Shown: in pieces, positions 6,694 through 13,887 of the stretch
Position numbering within the stretch: position 1 is the stretch's first letter
Layout of the letters: every line of letters starts with the position of its first letter
Source of the DNA: JAHFUI01 sp041485905
Lineage (GTDB): Bacteria; Acidobacteriota; Vicinamibacteria; Vicinamibacterales; CAVVIG01
Length of the DNA: 17,718 bases
Reading direction: 5' to 3'
Assembly (NCBI GenBank): GCA_041485905.1
Contig: JBGPKK010000094.1
Span: forward strand, 1-17,718
The notes under the pieces: generated by a model
What the model was told of the DNA's origin: nothing
Seen by the model: only the letters and a program-made list of their open reading frames with translations
Database searches by the model: none
Translations under genes and position numbers: made by a program

Positions 6694-8450
6694 TGGAAAG
6701 ACGTGTTCTTCTCGCTATTTTTCTCTGCTTCATATCGCTCTATGTCTGGCAGGCGGTGATGGTGAAGCCGGTTGCCAGGCCGGCCGCGACCGCGCCGGCG
6801 ACCGGTAGTTCTGCATCCGCGCCATCGAGCGCGCCCATTGCCACCGCGCCGGCCGCCGAGGCGGCACCCGTCGAACCGCCGGAGTCGAAGGAGGCGACGC
6901 CGCTCGTCGGCGACACCAGCGAACGCGACGTGCGCGTCGACACGCGCGATGTGACTGCCGTGTTCACCAACCGCGGCGCGCGGCTGAAGAGCTGGCGCTT
7001 GAAGCACTATCTCGATCAGGAGAAACAGCCGCAGGAGCTCGTCGTCAGCGGAGTCGGCTCGCAGCCGTTGCCGTTCACGCTGCGCGTCGCCGACGATCGG
7101 ACAAGCGCGATGCTGAACAACGCGCTGTTCACCGTGAGCGGCGCGCCTTCGGATCAATCGGCGGGGTCGCCGACGCATCTGCGGTTCGAATACTCCACCG
7201 CCGAAAATGGCATGAGTGTCGTCAAAGAATTCGACATTCCGCCGGACGGTTACATCGTCAGCTTCAAAGCGTCCGCCATGAAATCGGGCGCGCCGTTGCC
7301 GTACACGATCTTCTGGGGGCCGGCGGTCGGCGACATCGGAGAGAACAGCCGATACGTGAAGAAAGCCGGCGCGCTTCTTTTTCAGGACAAGGTCCGGCGC
7401 CCGGGACCGAAGGATTTCGCAGCGCAGGCGACCTCCGAGGGAGATTTCCGCTACGCCGGGGTCGACGACAACTACTTCATGACGGTCGCGCTGTTTCCGG
7501 GCCCGAGCAAGGTCACCTATCAGGCGGTGTCGATTCCGCCGCCGCCGAGTTCGAAGGATCCCGGGCGCGATCTCGTCGCGTACGCGATCGAGCCGAGCCG
7601 GCAGGACGCGCCGCTCAAGTTTTTCGCCGGCCCGAAGGACTTCGACGTCCTCGCGATGATCGATCGCGACGTGGTTCGCGCGATCGACTTCGGCATGTTC
7701 GCGGTCATCGTGGTCCCGCTGCTCCGCTCCTTGAAATGGGTGCACGGCTGGGTCGGCAACTACGGCTGGTCGATCGTGATCCTGACGATCATGATCAATG
7801 CGATTATGTTTCCGCTGCGGCACAAGAGCGTCGTGTCGATGCGGAAGATGCAGGAGATCCAGCCAGAGGTGAAGTCGATTCAGGATCGCTACGCGAAGCT
7901 GAAGACGACCGATCCGGCCAAGCAGAAGATGAATCAGGAGCTGATGGCGCTGTACCGCGAGCGCGGGGTCAACCCGGCGAGCGGCTGCGTCCCGATGTTG
8001 CTGACGATGCCGGTGCTGATCGCGTTCTACGCGCTGTTGTCGACTGCCATCGAGCTGCGCGGCGCGCCGTTCGTCGGCTGGATCCACGACCTCTCGCTGC
8101 ACGATCCGCTCTACATCACTCCTGTGCTCATGGGCATCACGATGGTGTGGCAGCAGAAGCTGACGCCCGCGGCCGGCGCCGATCCGGCGCAGCAGAAGAT
8201 GATGATGTTCATGCCGGTCGTCTTCACGTTCATGTTTCTGTGGGCGCCGGCAGGTGTCGCGGTCTATTGGCTGATGAGCAACCTGTGGGCGATTGGCCAG
8301 CAGTATCTGACGAACTACCTGATTGGACCGCCCAATATCCGCAGCGTCCGGCCTCCGGCCCAGCGGCAGATGAAGCGGGTCGACGGAGGCAAGACAGAAA
8401 TGAAGCGGGTCGGCGGCGGCAAGACAGAAGCGGCGCGCGGCGAATCGTAG
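6693..8450 (+). CDS. yidC: membrane protein insertase YidC
   Basis: An Oxa1/YidC/Alb3 insertase that places proteins in the inner membrane alone or with SecYEG. The 585-residue protein has an N-terminal membrane helix (about 3-20), a Pro/Ala-rich linker (about 26-70), a large periplasmic beta-sandwich domain (about 75-325) and the C-terminal insertase domain (about 335-545). That domain shows NYGWSIVILTIMINAIMFPLRHKS with the groove arginine (about 375), NPASGCVPMLLTMPVL, and FMFLWAPAGVAVYWLMSNLW. The large periplasmic domain marks the Gram-negative type. I chose ATG 6693 because it opens the signal-anchor helix and overlaps the yidD stop (TGATG). The tail has a duplicated 10-residue unit (560-579). 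Confidence 0.97.
   Translation: MERRVLLAIFLCFISLYVWQAVMVKPVARPAATAPATGSSASAPSSAPIATAPAAEAAPVEPPESKEATPLVGDTSERDVRVDTRDVTAVFTNRGARLKSWRLKHYLDQEKQPQELVVSGVGSQPLPFTLRVADDRTSAMLNNALFTVSGAPSDQSAGSPTHLRFEYSTAENGMSVVKEFDIPPDGYIVSFKASAMKSGAPLPYTIFWGPAVGDIGENSRYVKKAGALLFQDKVRRPGPKDFAAQATSEGDFRYAGVDDNYFMTVALFPGPSKVTYQAVSIPPPPSSKDPGRDLVAYAIEPSRQDAPLKFFAGPKDFDVLAMIDRDVVRAIDFGMFAVIVVPLLRSLKWVHGWVGNYGWSIVILTIMINAIMFPLRHKSVVSMRKMQEIQPEVKSIQDRYAKLKTTDPAKQKMNQELMALYRERGVNPASGCVPMLLTMPVLIAFYALLSTAIELRGAPFVGWIHDLSLHDPLYITPVLMGITMVWQQKLTPAAGADPAQQKMMMFMPVVFTFMFLWAPAGVAVYWLMSNLWAIGQQYLTNYLIGPPNIRSVRPPAQRQMKRVDGGKTEMKRVGGGKTEAARGES
8370..8429 (+). repeat. 30-bp tandem duplication in the yidC 3' end
   Basis: Two adjacent 30-bp units (8370-8399 and 8400-8429) agree at 28 of 30 positions. 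They encode MKRVDGGKTE and MKRVGGGKTE in the cytoplasmic, positively charged tail of YidC. The repeat keeps the frame. Confidence 0.9.
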
Positions 8451-8463
8451 GAGTGAGGCGAGC

Positions 8464-8916
8464 ATGGCAGACGCGACTGAACCGATCGTCGAGTTCCTCA
8501 ACCGATTCACCGCAGCGCTCGGTGTGACGAGCGCCGTCGACGTCGAGCGCACGCCGGATGGTCCGCGCCTCAACCTGAGTGGGAGCGAGGCGGAGCTTCT
8601 CGTCCGCCATCGCGGCGAGCCGCTCAAGGCGCTCCAGCACGTCGTGGATATGGCGTACGGACGCGCGCTGCCGGACGAGCAGCGCGTCTTCGTGGACGCG
8701 CTCGAATACCGCAAAGGAAAAGATATCGAGCTGCGCCAGATGGCCAGGCTGCTGGCCGAGAAGGCCAAGCAGACGGGGCTCGATCAGCAACTCGGGCCGC
8801 TCAACCCCTACGAGCGCCGTCTCGTGCACCTCGCGGTGGCCGAAGTGCCCGGCGCAACAACCGAAAGCATCGGCGACGCGTTCTCGAAAACAGTCATGAT
8901 CTCTGCACGGAAGTAA
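8464..8916 (+). CDS. jag: Jag/KhpB-type RNA-binding protein (KH and R3H domains)
   Basis: A single-strand RNA-binding protein usually encoded next to yidC; in other bacteria KhpB acts with KhpA on mRNAs linked to cell division and envelope growth. The 150 residues comprise a degenerate KH-like region (about 15-85, with the GEPLKALQHVVDMAY helix) and a C-terminal R3H domain with the typical PLNPYERRLVHLAVAEV followed by TTESIGD. The N-terminal Jag_N domain found in many homologues, with its linker, is missing. The ATG lies 13 bases after the yidC stop, and GGAG/GAGG sites precede it. Function is inferred from family and position. Confidence 0.9.
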   Translation: MADATEPIVEFLNRFTAALGVTSAVDVERTPDGPRLNLSGSEAELLVRHRGEPLKALQHVVDMAYGRALPDEQRVFVDALEYRKGKDIELRQMARLLAEKAKQTGLDQQLGPLNPYERRLVHLAVAEVPGATTESIGDAFSKTVMISARK

Positions 8917-8917
8917 G

Positions 8918-8941
8918 TCGTCAGTCGACCCTCGTCAGTCG
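8918..8941 (+). repeat. two 10-bp direct repeats between jag and mnmE
   Basis: TCGTCAGTCG occurs at 8918-8927 and 8932-8941, a 14-bp period, filling nearly all of the 27-bp gap between the jag stop and the mnmE GTG. No ribosome-binding site is seen in this gap. Confidence 0.6.
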
Positions 8942-8943
8942 CA

Positions 8944-10350
8944 GTGTTTTCCACCGCCGACACTATCGTCGCTATTGCGACGCCGCCGGGACGAGGCGGT
9001 CTCGGCGTCGTGCGTCTGAGCGGACCGGAGGCGCATCGGATCGCGCGGTGTCTCATCGCGCACGATCGTGACCTCGAGCCGCGGCACGCGACGCTGACGT
9101 TGATCCGCCTACCGCCTCCGCGCTCCGCGCTACGGCAAGTCTCGCCGAAGCCAGCCGAAGGCGGAAAGGCGGACACTGCGTATGACATCGATCAGGTCGT
9201 CGCGACATACTTCCCTGCTCCAGCCTCCTACACTGGCGACGATGTCGTCGAGTTGAGCGCCCATGGAAGCCCGGTCGTGTTGCGAACGATCGTTGCAGCC
9301 GCGAGCGCGTCCGGCGCGCGGCTTGCCGAGCCGGGCGAGTTCACGTTGCGCGCGTTCCTGAATGGCCGGATCGATTTAATGCAGGCCGAAGCCGTCGCCG
9401 ATCTGATCGACGCGGTGACGCCGCTGCAGGCGCGTGCGGCGTTCGATCAACTGCAAGGCACGCTGACGCGAACCATCGCCGACATCGACGCGACCCTCTT
9501 CGATCTCATCGCACGACTCGAAGCGTCCGTCGATTTTCCCGAAGAGGGCTATCACTTCGTCGAGCCCGGCGCGCTGGCGCAGAAAATCGATGCCGTGATC
9601 GATCGCACCAGGCGACTGCTCGCCGATGCGGAGCACGGACGCCTCGTTCGCGAAGGGCTTCAGGTGGCGATCGTCGGGAAGCCGAACGTCGGGAAATCGA
9701 GCGTGTTCAATGCGCTCGTCGGAGCAGCGCGCGCGATCGTCACCGACGTGCCGGGCACGACCCGCGATCTGGTCACCGAAGTGGTCGACTTCGACGGCAT
9801 GCGCGTGACGCTCGTCGACACAGCGGGTCTGCGTGACACGACAGATTGCATCGAGGCCGAAGGCGTAGAGCGGGCGCGGCAGGCGCTGGCGGTGGCCGAC
9901 TTGACGCTCGTCGTCCTGGACGGCGCGGCGCGCCTTGACGACGCCGATCGCGAGATATTGTCTGAAACAGCACATTCTAAAAGACTTATAGTCTGCAATA
10001 AGGCGGATCTCGAAGCTGCGTGGAGCGACGCCGATGTTCGCCGTGTGTCCGCTCGGACGCTCTGCGGGATTCCGGAATTGCGCGAAGCGATCCTGTCGGC
10101 GTTCGATGAGGCCCCGCTGCGGGACACGCCCGAGATCACCAACGTCCGCCACAGTACGCTCGTTGAACGCGCACAGGACGCGCTCGTGCGCGCACGAGCG
10201 GCGGCTGGCGCCGACCGAGGATCGCTCTCAGAAGAGTTCGTGCTCGCGGATTTGCAGGAGGCGCGCGCGGCGTTCGAAGAGATCGTGGGCCGGCGCGGTA
10301 GCGAAGATTTGCTCGCGCATATCTTCGCGCGCTTCTGTATCGGAAAATAA
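8944..10350 (+). CDS. mnmE: tRNA modification GTPase MnmE
   Basis: With MnmG it makes the (carboxymethyl)aminomethyl group at C5 of wobble U34 in certain tRNAs. The N-terminal folate-binding domain starts DTIVAIATPPGRGG. The G domain has P-loop GKPNVGKSS (245-253), TTRD (272-275), DTAG (292-295) and NKAD (352-355). The C-terminus ends with the catalytic FCIGK (464-468). At 468 residues it is slightly longer than E. coli MnmE (454). The extra length includes about 20 residues at 55-78 encoded by a palindromic insert (9105-9172). The start is GTG without a clear Shine-Dalgarno sequence, but it fits the canonical N-terminus. A short AT-rich, rare-codon patch lies near 9955-10010, just before NKAD. 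Confidence 0.96.
   Translation: MFSTADTIVAIATPPGRGGLGVVRLSGPEAHRIARCLIAHDRDLEPRHATLTLIRLPPPRSALRQVSPKPAEGGKADTAYDIDQVVATYFPAPASYTGDDVVELSAHGSPVVLRTIVAAASASGARLAEPGEFTLRAFLNGRIDLMQAEAVADLIDAVTPLQARAAFDQLQGTLTRTIADIDATLFDLIARLEASVDFPEEGYHFVEPGALAQKIDAVIDRTRRLLADAEHGRLVREGLQVAIVGKPNVGKSSVFNALVGAARAIVTDVPGTTRDLVTEVVDFDGMRVTLVDTAGLRDTTDCIEAEGVERARQALAVADLTLVVLDGAARLDDADREILSETAHSKRLIVCNKADLEAAWSDADVRRVSARTLCGIPELREAILSAFDEAPLRDTPEITNVRHSTLVERAQDALVRARAAAGADRGSLSEEFVLADLQEARAAFEEIVGRRGSEDLLAHIFARFCIGK
9105..9172 (+). repeat. palindromic element inserted in frame within mnmE
   Basis: Nested inverted repeats bracket this 68-bp segment: CCGCCT at 9105-9110 and 9112-9117 on the left, AGGCGG at 9159-9164 and 9167-9172 on the right. 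A second small inversion (CGGC/GCCG) lies inside. The segment encodes a Pro/Arg/Ala-rich stretch (PPPRSALRQVSPKPAEGGKA) where E. coli MnmE has a much shorter loop between conserved strands. It looks like an in-frame insertion of a dispersed palindrome; only a genome search can show other copies. Confidence 0.6.
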
Positions 10351-10351
10351 G

Positions 10352-10380
10352 ACCGCGGAGCACGCAGAGGTCGCAGAGGA
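10352..10380 (+). repeat. 9-bp periodic repeat in the mnmE-mnmG spacer
   Basis: Three consecutive 9-mers share the pattern NNCGCRGAG (10352-10360, 10361-10369, 10370-10378), starting one base after the mnmE stop. I recall similar CGCAGAG arrays dispersed in many genomes of this kind. It lies in a 56-bp gap and is not part of a gene. Confidence 0.6.
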
Positions 10381-10406
10381 AGATCGAGGGGCGGTTAGAG
10401 GCACCG

Positions 10407-12251
10407 GTGAAGGATTCGTTCGACGTAATCGTGATCGGCGCCGGACACGCGGGCTGCGAAGCGGCGCATGCGGCGGCGCGCCTCGGCGCGCGTGTCGCGA
10501 TCTGCACGCTGTCGGTGGACACAGTCGCGCAGATGCCGTGCAACCCCGCCGTGGGCGGGACGGCCAAAGGTCATCTCGTTCGGGAAATCGACGCGCTGGG
10601 CGGGTTGATGGGCCGCGCGATCGACGCGACCGGAATTCAATTCAAGCTGCTCAATTGCAGCCGCGGACCCGCGGTCTGGTCGCCGCGCGCGCAGGCGGAC
10701 AAAAAGATTTACGGGCGCTGGGTGAAGCGGGCGCTCGACGGCGAGCCGAACGTCGAATGGTTGATTGGAAAAGCCGGACGCATTCTTATCGCCGCGGGAG
10801 CCGTCGCCGGCATCGGCATGGAGGACGGCGACGACTACGGATGCCGCGCGCTCGTCGTGACCACCGGCACGTTCCTGAACGGGCTCATTCACATCGGCCC
10901 GGAACAGCGTGCGGCGGGGCGCGTCGGTGAACCGCCGTCGCATCAACTCGCCGAGTCGCTGAAGTCACTGGGCTTTGAATGGGGCCGCCTCAAGACCGGC
11001 ACGCCTCCCCGCCTCGATCGAGACAGCATCGATTTCAACCGTCAGGTTGAATGCGGCACGTTCGTTCGCGAAGGCGGCGACGTCCCGCCGGTTCCGTTCT
11101 CGTTCCTGACCGACTGCATCGATCGCCCGCAGATCGAGTGTCATCTGCTGCATACGACCGATCGTGTGCGGGACATCGTGCGCGCGAATCTCGGTCGCTC
11201 TCCGCTCTTTAACGGGCAGATTCACGGCATTGGCCCGCGGTATTGTCCGTCGCTCGAGGACAAGATCGTCCGCTTCCCGGACAAGGAGCGGCACCAGATC
11301 TTCCTCGAGCCGGAAGGAATCGACGCGCGCGAAATCTACGTGAACGGCTTCTCCATGAGTCTCCCGCGGGATGTCCAGGAGGAACTGGTCCACGCGCTTC
11401 CCGGTTTGGAGGATGCCGTCCTGCTGCGGCATGGATACGCCGTGGAATACGACTTCATCCAACCGACAGAGCTTACGCGGCGACTTGAAGCCAAGCGCGT
11501 CGCCGGGCTGTTTCTCGCCGGCCAGATCAACGGAACGTCAGGCTACGAGGAGGCCGCGGCGCAGGGGCTCGTGGCGGGCATCAACGCGGCGCGCGCCGTT
11601 GGCGGGCTGCCGGCCTTTGAGCTGCGGCGCGACGAAGCGTACATCGGCATTCTGGTCGACGATCTGATCACCAAGGGGTGCCTGGAGCCGTATCGCATGT
11701 TCACGTCGCGAGCCGAGCATCGCCTGCTGCTGCGGATCGACAACGCGGATCTGAGGCTGACGCCGCGCGGCCGCGAGGCGGGCCTGGTGAACGATGAACG
11801 ATGGGAGCGGTTCACCGGGCGAAAAAATCGATTCGTTAGCAACCTCGCGGCGCTGGAGCAAACGCAGGTTCGTACTTCCTCCGGCGACCGCGTTGCCGCC
11901 AGTCAACTGCTCCGCCAGCCGGAGATTCGTCTCGAGCAGCTTGCAGCGGCCGGACAGGTCGTCTTGAATTTTTCAAACGCGAGCGATCTGATAAGCGTCG
12001 AGACCGCGGTCAAGTACGCGGGCTATCTCCATCGGCAGGAGCTCGAGATCGAGCGCGCTCGCAAAGAGGAATGGCGGCAGATTCCGGCGGACTTTCCTTT
12101 CGACCGGGTTCCGGGACTGTCGCGCGAGGTCGTTCAGCGGCTGTCACAAATCCGCCCTGACACACTCGGTCAGGCGCTCCGGATACCCGGCGTGACGCCG
12201 GCGGCCGTGGCCGTTCTTTCCTCGTTCGTTGGCCGTCTGCAGCCCTCGTGA
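10407..12251 (+). CDS. mnmG: tRNA uridine-5-carboxymethylaminomethyl modification enzyme MnmG (GidA)
   Basis: The FAD-dependent partner of MnmE in modifying wobble uridine 34 of tRNA. The 614-residue protein starts DSFDVIVIGAGHAGCEAA with the dinucleotide-binding GAGHAG (11-16). It continues with QMPCNPAVGGTAKGHLVREIDALGG, GRLKTGTPPR, the FAD-site GQINGTSGYEEAAAQGLVAG, and TSRAEHRLLLRIDNADLRL, all hallmark blocks. The helical C-terminal MnmE/tRNA-binding domain is present (YAGYLHRQ, then VPGLSREVVQRL). The start is GTG with AGAGG about 7 bases upstream. It lies 56 bp after mnmE, and its stop overlaps the rsmG GTG (GTGA), so the two are translated together. Confidence 0.97.
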   Translation: MKDSFDVIVIGAGHAGCEAAHAAARLGARVAICTLSVDTVAQMPCNPAVGGTAKGHLVREIDALGGLMGRAIDATGIQFKLLNCSRGPAVWSPRAQADKKIYGRWVKRALDGEPNVEWLIGKAGRILIAAGAVAGIGMEDGDDYGCRALVVTTGTFLNGLIHIGPEQRAAGRVGEPPSHQLAESLKSLGFEWGRLKTGTPPRLDRDSIDFNRQVECGTFVREGGDVPPVPFSFLTDCIDRPQIECHLLHTTDRVRDIVRANLGRSPLFNGQIHGIGPRYCPSLEDKIVRFPDKERHQIFLEPEGIDAREIYVNGFSMSLPRDVQEELVHALPGLEDAVLLRHGYAVEYDFIQPTELTRRLEAKRVAGLFLAGQINGTSGYEEAAAQGLVAGINAARAVGGLPAFELRRDEAYIGILVDDLITKGCLEPYRMFTSRAEHRLLLRIDNADLRLTPRGREAGLVNDERWERFTGRKNRFVSNLAALEQTQVRTSSGDRVAASQLLRQPEIRLEQLAAAGQVVLNFSNASDLISVETAVKYAGYLHRQELEIERARKEEWRQIPADFPFDRVPGLSREVVQRLSQIRPDTLGQALRIPGVTPAAVAVLSSFVGRLQPS

Positions 12252-12889
12252 CCGCCGCCGATCGGTTTGGAGAGCGGCTGTCAGCTCGCGCGAGTCGCGC
12301 GGGTTTGACGGTTGCGGCTGCTGAGCTCGACCAGATGGAAGCGTACTTTCGTCTGTTGAGCCGTTGGAACGACAAGATTAACCTCACGGCGCTCGCGCTC
12401 GATCCGATTAGCGACGCCGGGCTCGATCGCTTGTTCGTCGAACCGCTCGCGGCCGCTCAACACGTTGCCGACTCCCCTGCAAACTGGTTTGATCTTGGGT
12501 CCGGAGGTGGATCGCCGGCTCTCCCTCTCAAGATCGCGCGTCCGCGGCTCAATTTGACGATGGTCGAGTCGCGCGAGAGAAAGGCGGCGTTTCTACGTGA
12601 AGCGGCACGAGAACTGGGCCTTTCGGACATCATCGTCGTCACGCATCGATTCGAGGCTTTAGCGGCGCAGCCAGGTTTTGCCCAAGTCGCCTCTCTGGTT
12701 ACTGTTCGCGCGGTCAAGGTGGACGGAACGCTCCTGAAGGCGGGTCGGCAGTTACTGGCGCCCGGCGGTAAGCTCTTCCTTTTCGGCGATCATCCGGGGC
12801 TCGACACAGATGATTTCCGAAGTGTGCACGCCGTCGAGTTGCTCCCGGAGGAGCCTCGCGGTCTGATTATCCTTGCCGTGTCCAGTTGA
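12248..12889 (+). CDS. rsmG: 16S rRNA (guanine527-N7)-methyltransferase RsmG (GidB)
   Basis: A SAM-dependent methyltransferase that adds m7G at position 527 of 16S rRNA, using the small subunit as substrate. The 213-residue protein has the family blocks: YFRLLSRWNDKINLTAL (33-49), the SAM-binding WFDLGSGGGSPALPL (80-94), the MVESRERKAAFLREA segment, and VTVRAVK near the catalytic site. In the SAM loop, Ser replaces the more usual Phe before Pro. The GTG start overlaps the mnmG TGA by four bases. A parS site begins on the base after its stop codon, a mnmG-rsmG-parAB layout seen in many bacteria. Confidence 0.95.
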   Translation: MTAADRFGERLSARASRAGLTVAAAELDQMEAYFRLLSRWNDKINLTALALDPISDAGLDRLFVEPLAAAQHVADSPANWFDLGSGGGSPALPLKIARPRLNLTMVESRERKAAFLREAARELGLSDIIVVTHRFEALAAQPGFAQVASLVTVRAVKVDGTLLKAGRQLLAPGGKLFLFGDHPGLDTDDFRSVHAVELLPEEPRGLIILAVSS

Positions 12890-12905
12890 TGTTCCACGTG
12901 GAACG
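12890..12905. other. parS: parS centromere-like site
   Basis: TGTTCCACGTGGAACG contains the 14-bp perfect palindrome GTTCCACGTGGAAC (12891-12904). It matches the chromosomal parS pattern TGTTNCACGTGNAACA except for the last base. It starts immediately after the rsmG stop and lies 97 bp upstream of parA. ParB loads at such sites and spreads. Other copies are expected around the origin outside this window. Confidence 0.9.
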
Positions 12906-12913
12906 TCGTATCC

Positions 12914-12946
12914 TTGTGCGCGGTCCGGCACAACCTATAAATAGGT
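12914..12946 (+). promoter_or_regulatory. candidate parA promoter with an overlapping palindrome
   Basis: TTGTGC (12914-12919), a 16-bp spacer and TATAAA (12936-12941) form a plausible sigma70-type promoter about 55 bp upstream of parA. The -10 lies inside a palindrome, ACCTAT-AA-ATAGGT (12933-12946), that could be an operator. The -35 is weak (TTG only), and parS is 9 bp upstream. Confidence 0.45.
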
Positions 12947-13001
12947 CATTAGACCAAACAAGCAACGCGAATGCTGTTGGGCGTCTGGCATTGAACAGCT
13001 T

Positions 13002-13790
13002 ATGGCCAAGATCGTGGCGGTCGCGAATCAAAAAGGCGGCGTTGGCAAGACCACAACAACCATCAACCTGGCCGCATCGCTGGCGCTCGCCGACCAGCGC
13101 ATCCTGCTCGTCGACGCCGATCCGCAGGGAAATCTCACTAGCGGCGTTGGTCAAAAGGGCAAGACCGCGCCCGGCGGCACGCTCTACGACGCCCTGACGA
13201 CTCTCGAACCAATCGTCGATCCGACGCCGTTCCTGATCCCCACTCTCGTCGACAACATGAAGCTCATTCCAGCCGATCGCAACCTGACGGGCGCCGAAAT
13301 CGAGCTGGTGAACCTGCCCGAGCGCGAGGCGCGCCTCCGCCGCCTGTTGACGCCGCTTCGTGCTGATTTCGATTACATCTTCATCGACTGCCCGCCCTCG
13401 CTCGGGCTGCTGACGCTCAACGCGCTCGTCGCCGCCGACGCCGTGCTGATCCCGTTGCACTGCGAATACTTTGCGCTCGAGGGCCTTGCCGATCTCGTCA
13501 GCACGATGCGCCGCGTGCGCGCCGCGTACAACCCGGAGCTCGAGATCGAAGGCGTGCTGCTCACGATGTTCGACGATCGCACCAACCTCGGGCAACAGGT
13601 CGCGACCGACGTGCGGGAATTTTTCAAAGAGAAGGTGTTTCGCACCGTGATCCCGCGCAACGTGCGGCTGGGCGAAGCCCCGAGCCACGGCATGCCGGTG
13701 ATTCTCTACGACGTGAAATCGCGCGGCGCCGCTGCGTACCTCGCGCTCGCGCGTGAAGTGCTCGAACGAAGCGCCCCGACTGCCGCATGA
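13002..13790 (+). CDS. parA: chromosome partitioning ATPase ParA (Soj family)
   Basis: A deviant Walker ATPase that binds DNA non-specifically when ATP-bound and moves ParB-parS complexes after replication. The 262-residue protein has the deviant Walker A KGGVGKTTTTINLA (from 11), Walker A' DADPQGN (38-44), and Walker B IDCPPSLGLLTLNAL (128-142). Other family blocks are PLHCEYFALEGL and PRNVRLGEAPSHGMPVI. There is no N-terminal DNA-binding extension, which fits the short chromosomal type rather than plasmid P1 ParA. The ATG is followed at once by the canonical AKIVAVANQKGG; no clear Shine-Dalgarno sequence is seen. parB follows after 97 bp. Confidence 0.97.
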   Translation: MAKIVAVANQKGGVGKTTTTINLAASLALADQRILLVDADPQGNLTSGVGQKGKTAPGGTLYDALTTLEPIVDPTPFLIPTLVDNMKLIPADRNLTGAEIELVNLPEREARLRRLLTPLRADFDYIFIDCPPSLGLLTLNALVAADAVLIPLHCEYFALEGLADLVSTMRRVRAAYNPELEIEGVLLTMFDDRTNLGQQVATDVREFFKEKVFRTVIPRNVRLGEAPSHGMPVILYDVKSRGAAAYLALAREVLERSAPTAA

Positions 13791-13851
13791 CGCACCCCAC
13801 GCGGGCAGTCGTTCGAATCTGCGCCGCGAGCGAATGAGCGAGCGGTGGCAG

Positions 13852-13877
13852 GTGCGCGGGGGTGGGGCCCCGCGCAC
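13852..13877 (+). repeat. GC-rich hairpin just upstream of parB
   Basis: GTGCGCGGGG (13852-13861) pairs perfectly with CCCCGCGCAC (13868-13877) around a 6-base loop. The 3' arm ends 10 bases before the parB ATG, leaving just AGAG plus an AT-rich stretch as ribosome site. No T-run follows, so it is not an intrinsic terminator. It may limit ParB translation or stop transcripts from decaying. Confidence 0.7.
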
Positions 13878-13887
13878 AGAGTAAATA

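Noticed and set aside
6561..8768. Long open frame of 735 codons on the minus strand
   Set aside because: It is the antisense shadow of yidC and jag in GC-rich sequence, rich in Arg and His with no domain pattern.
12886..13197. Short plus-strand ORF starting MMFHVERR
   Set aside because: The MFHVERR start is only the translation of the parS palindrome, and the rest overlaps parA in another frame.
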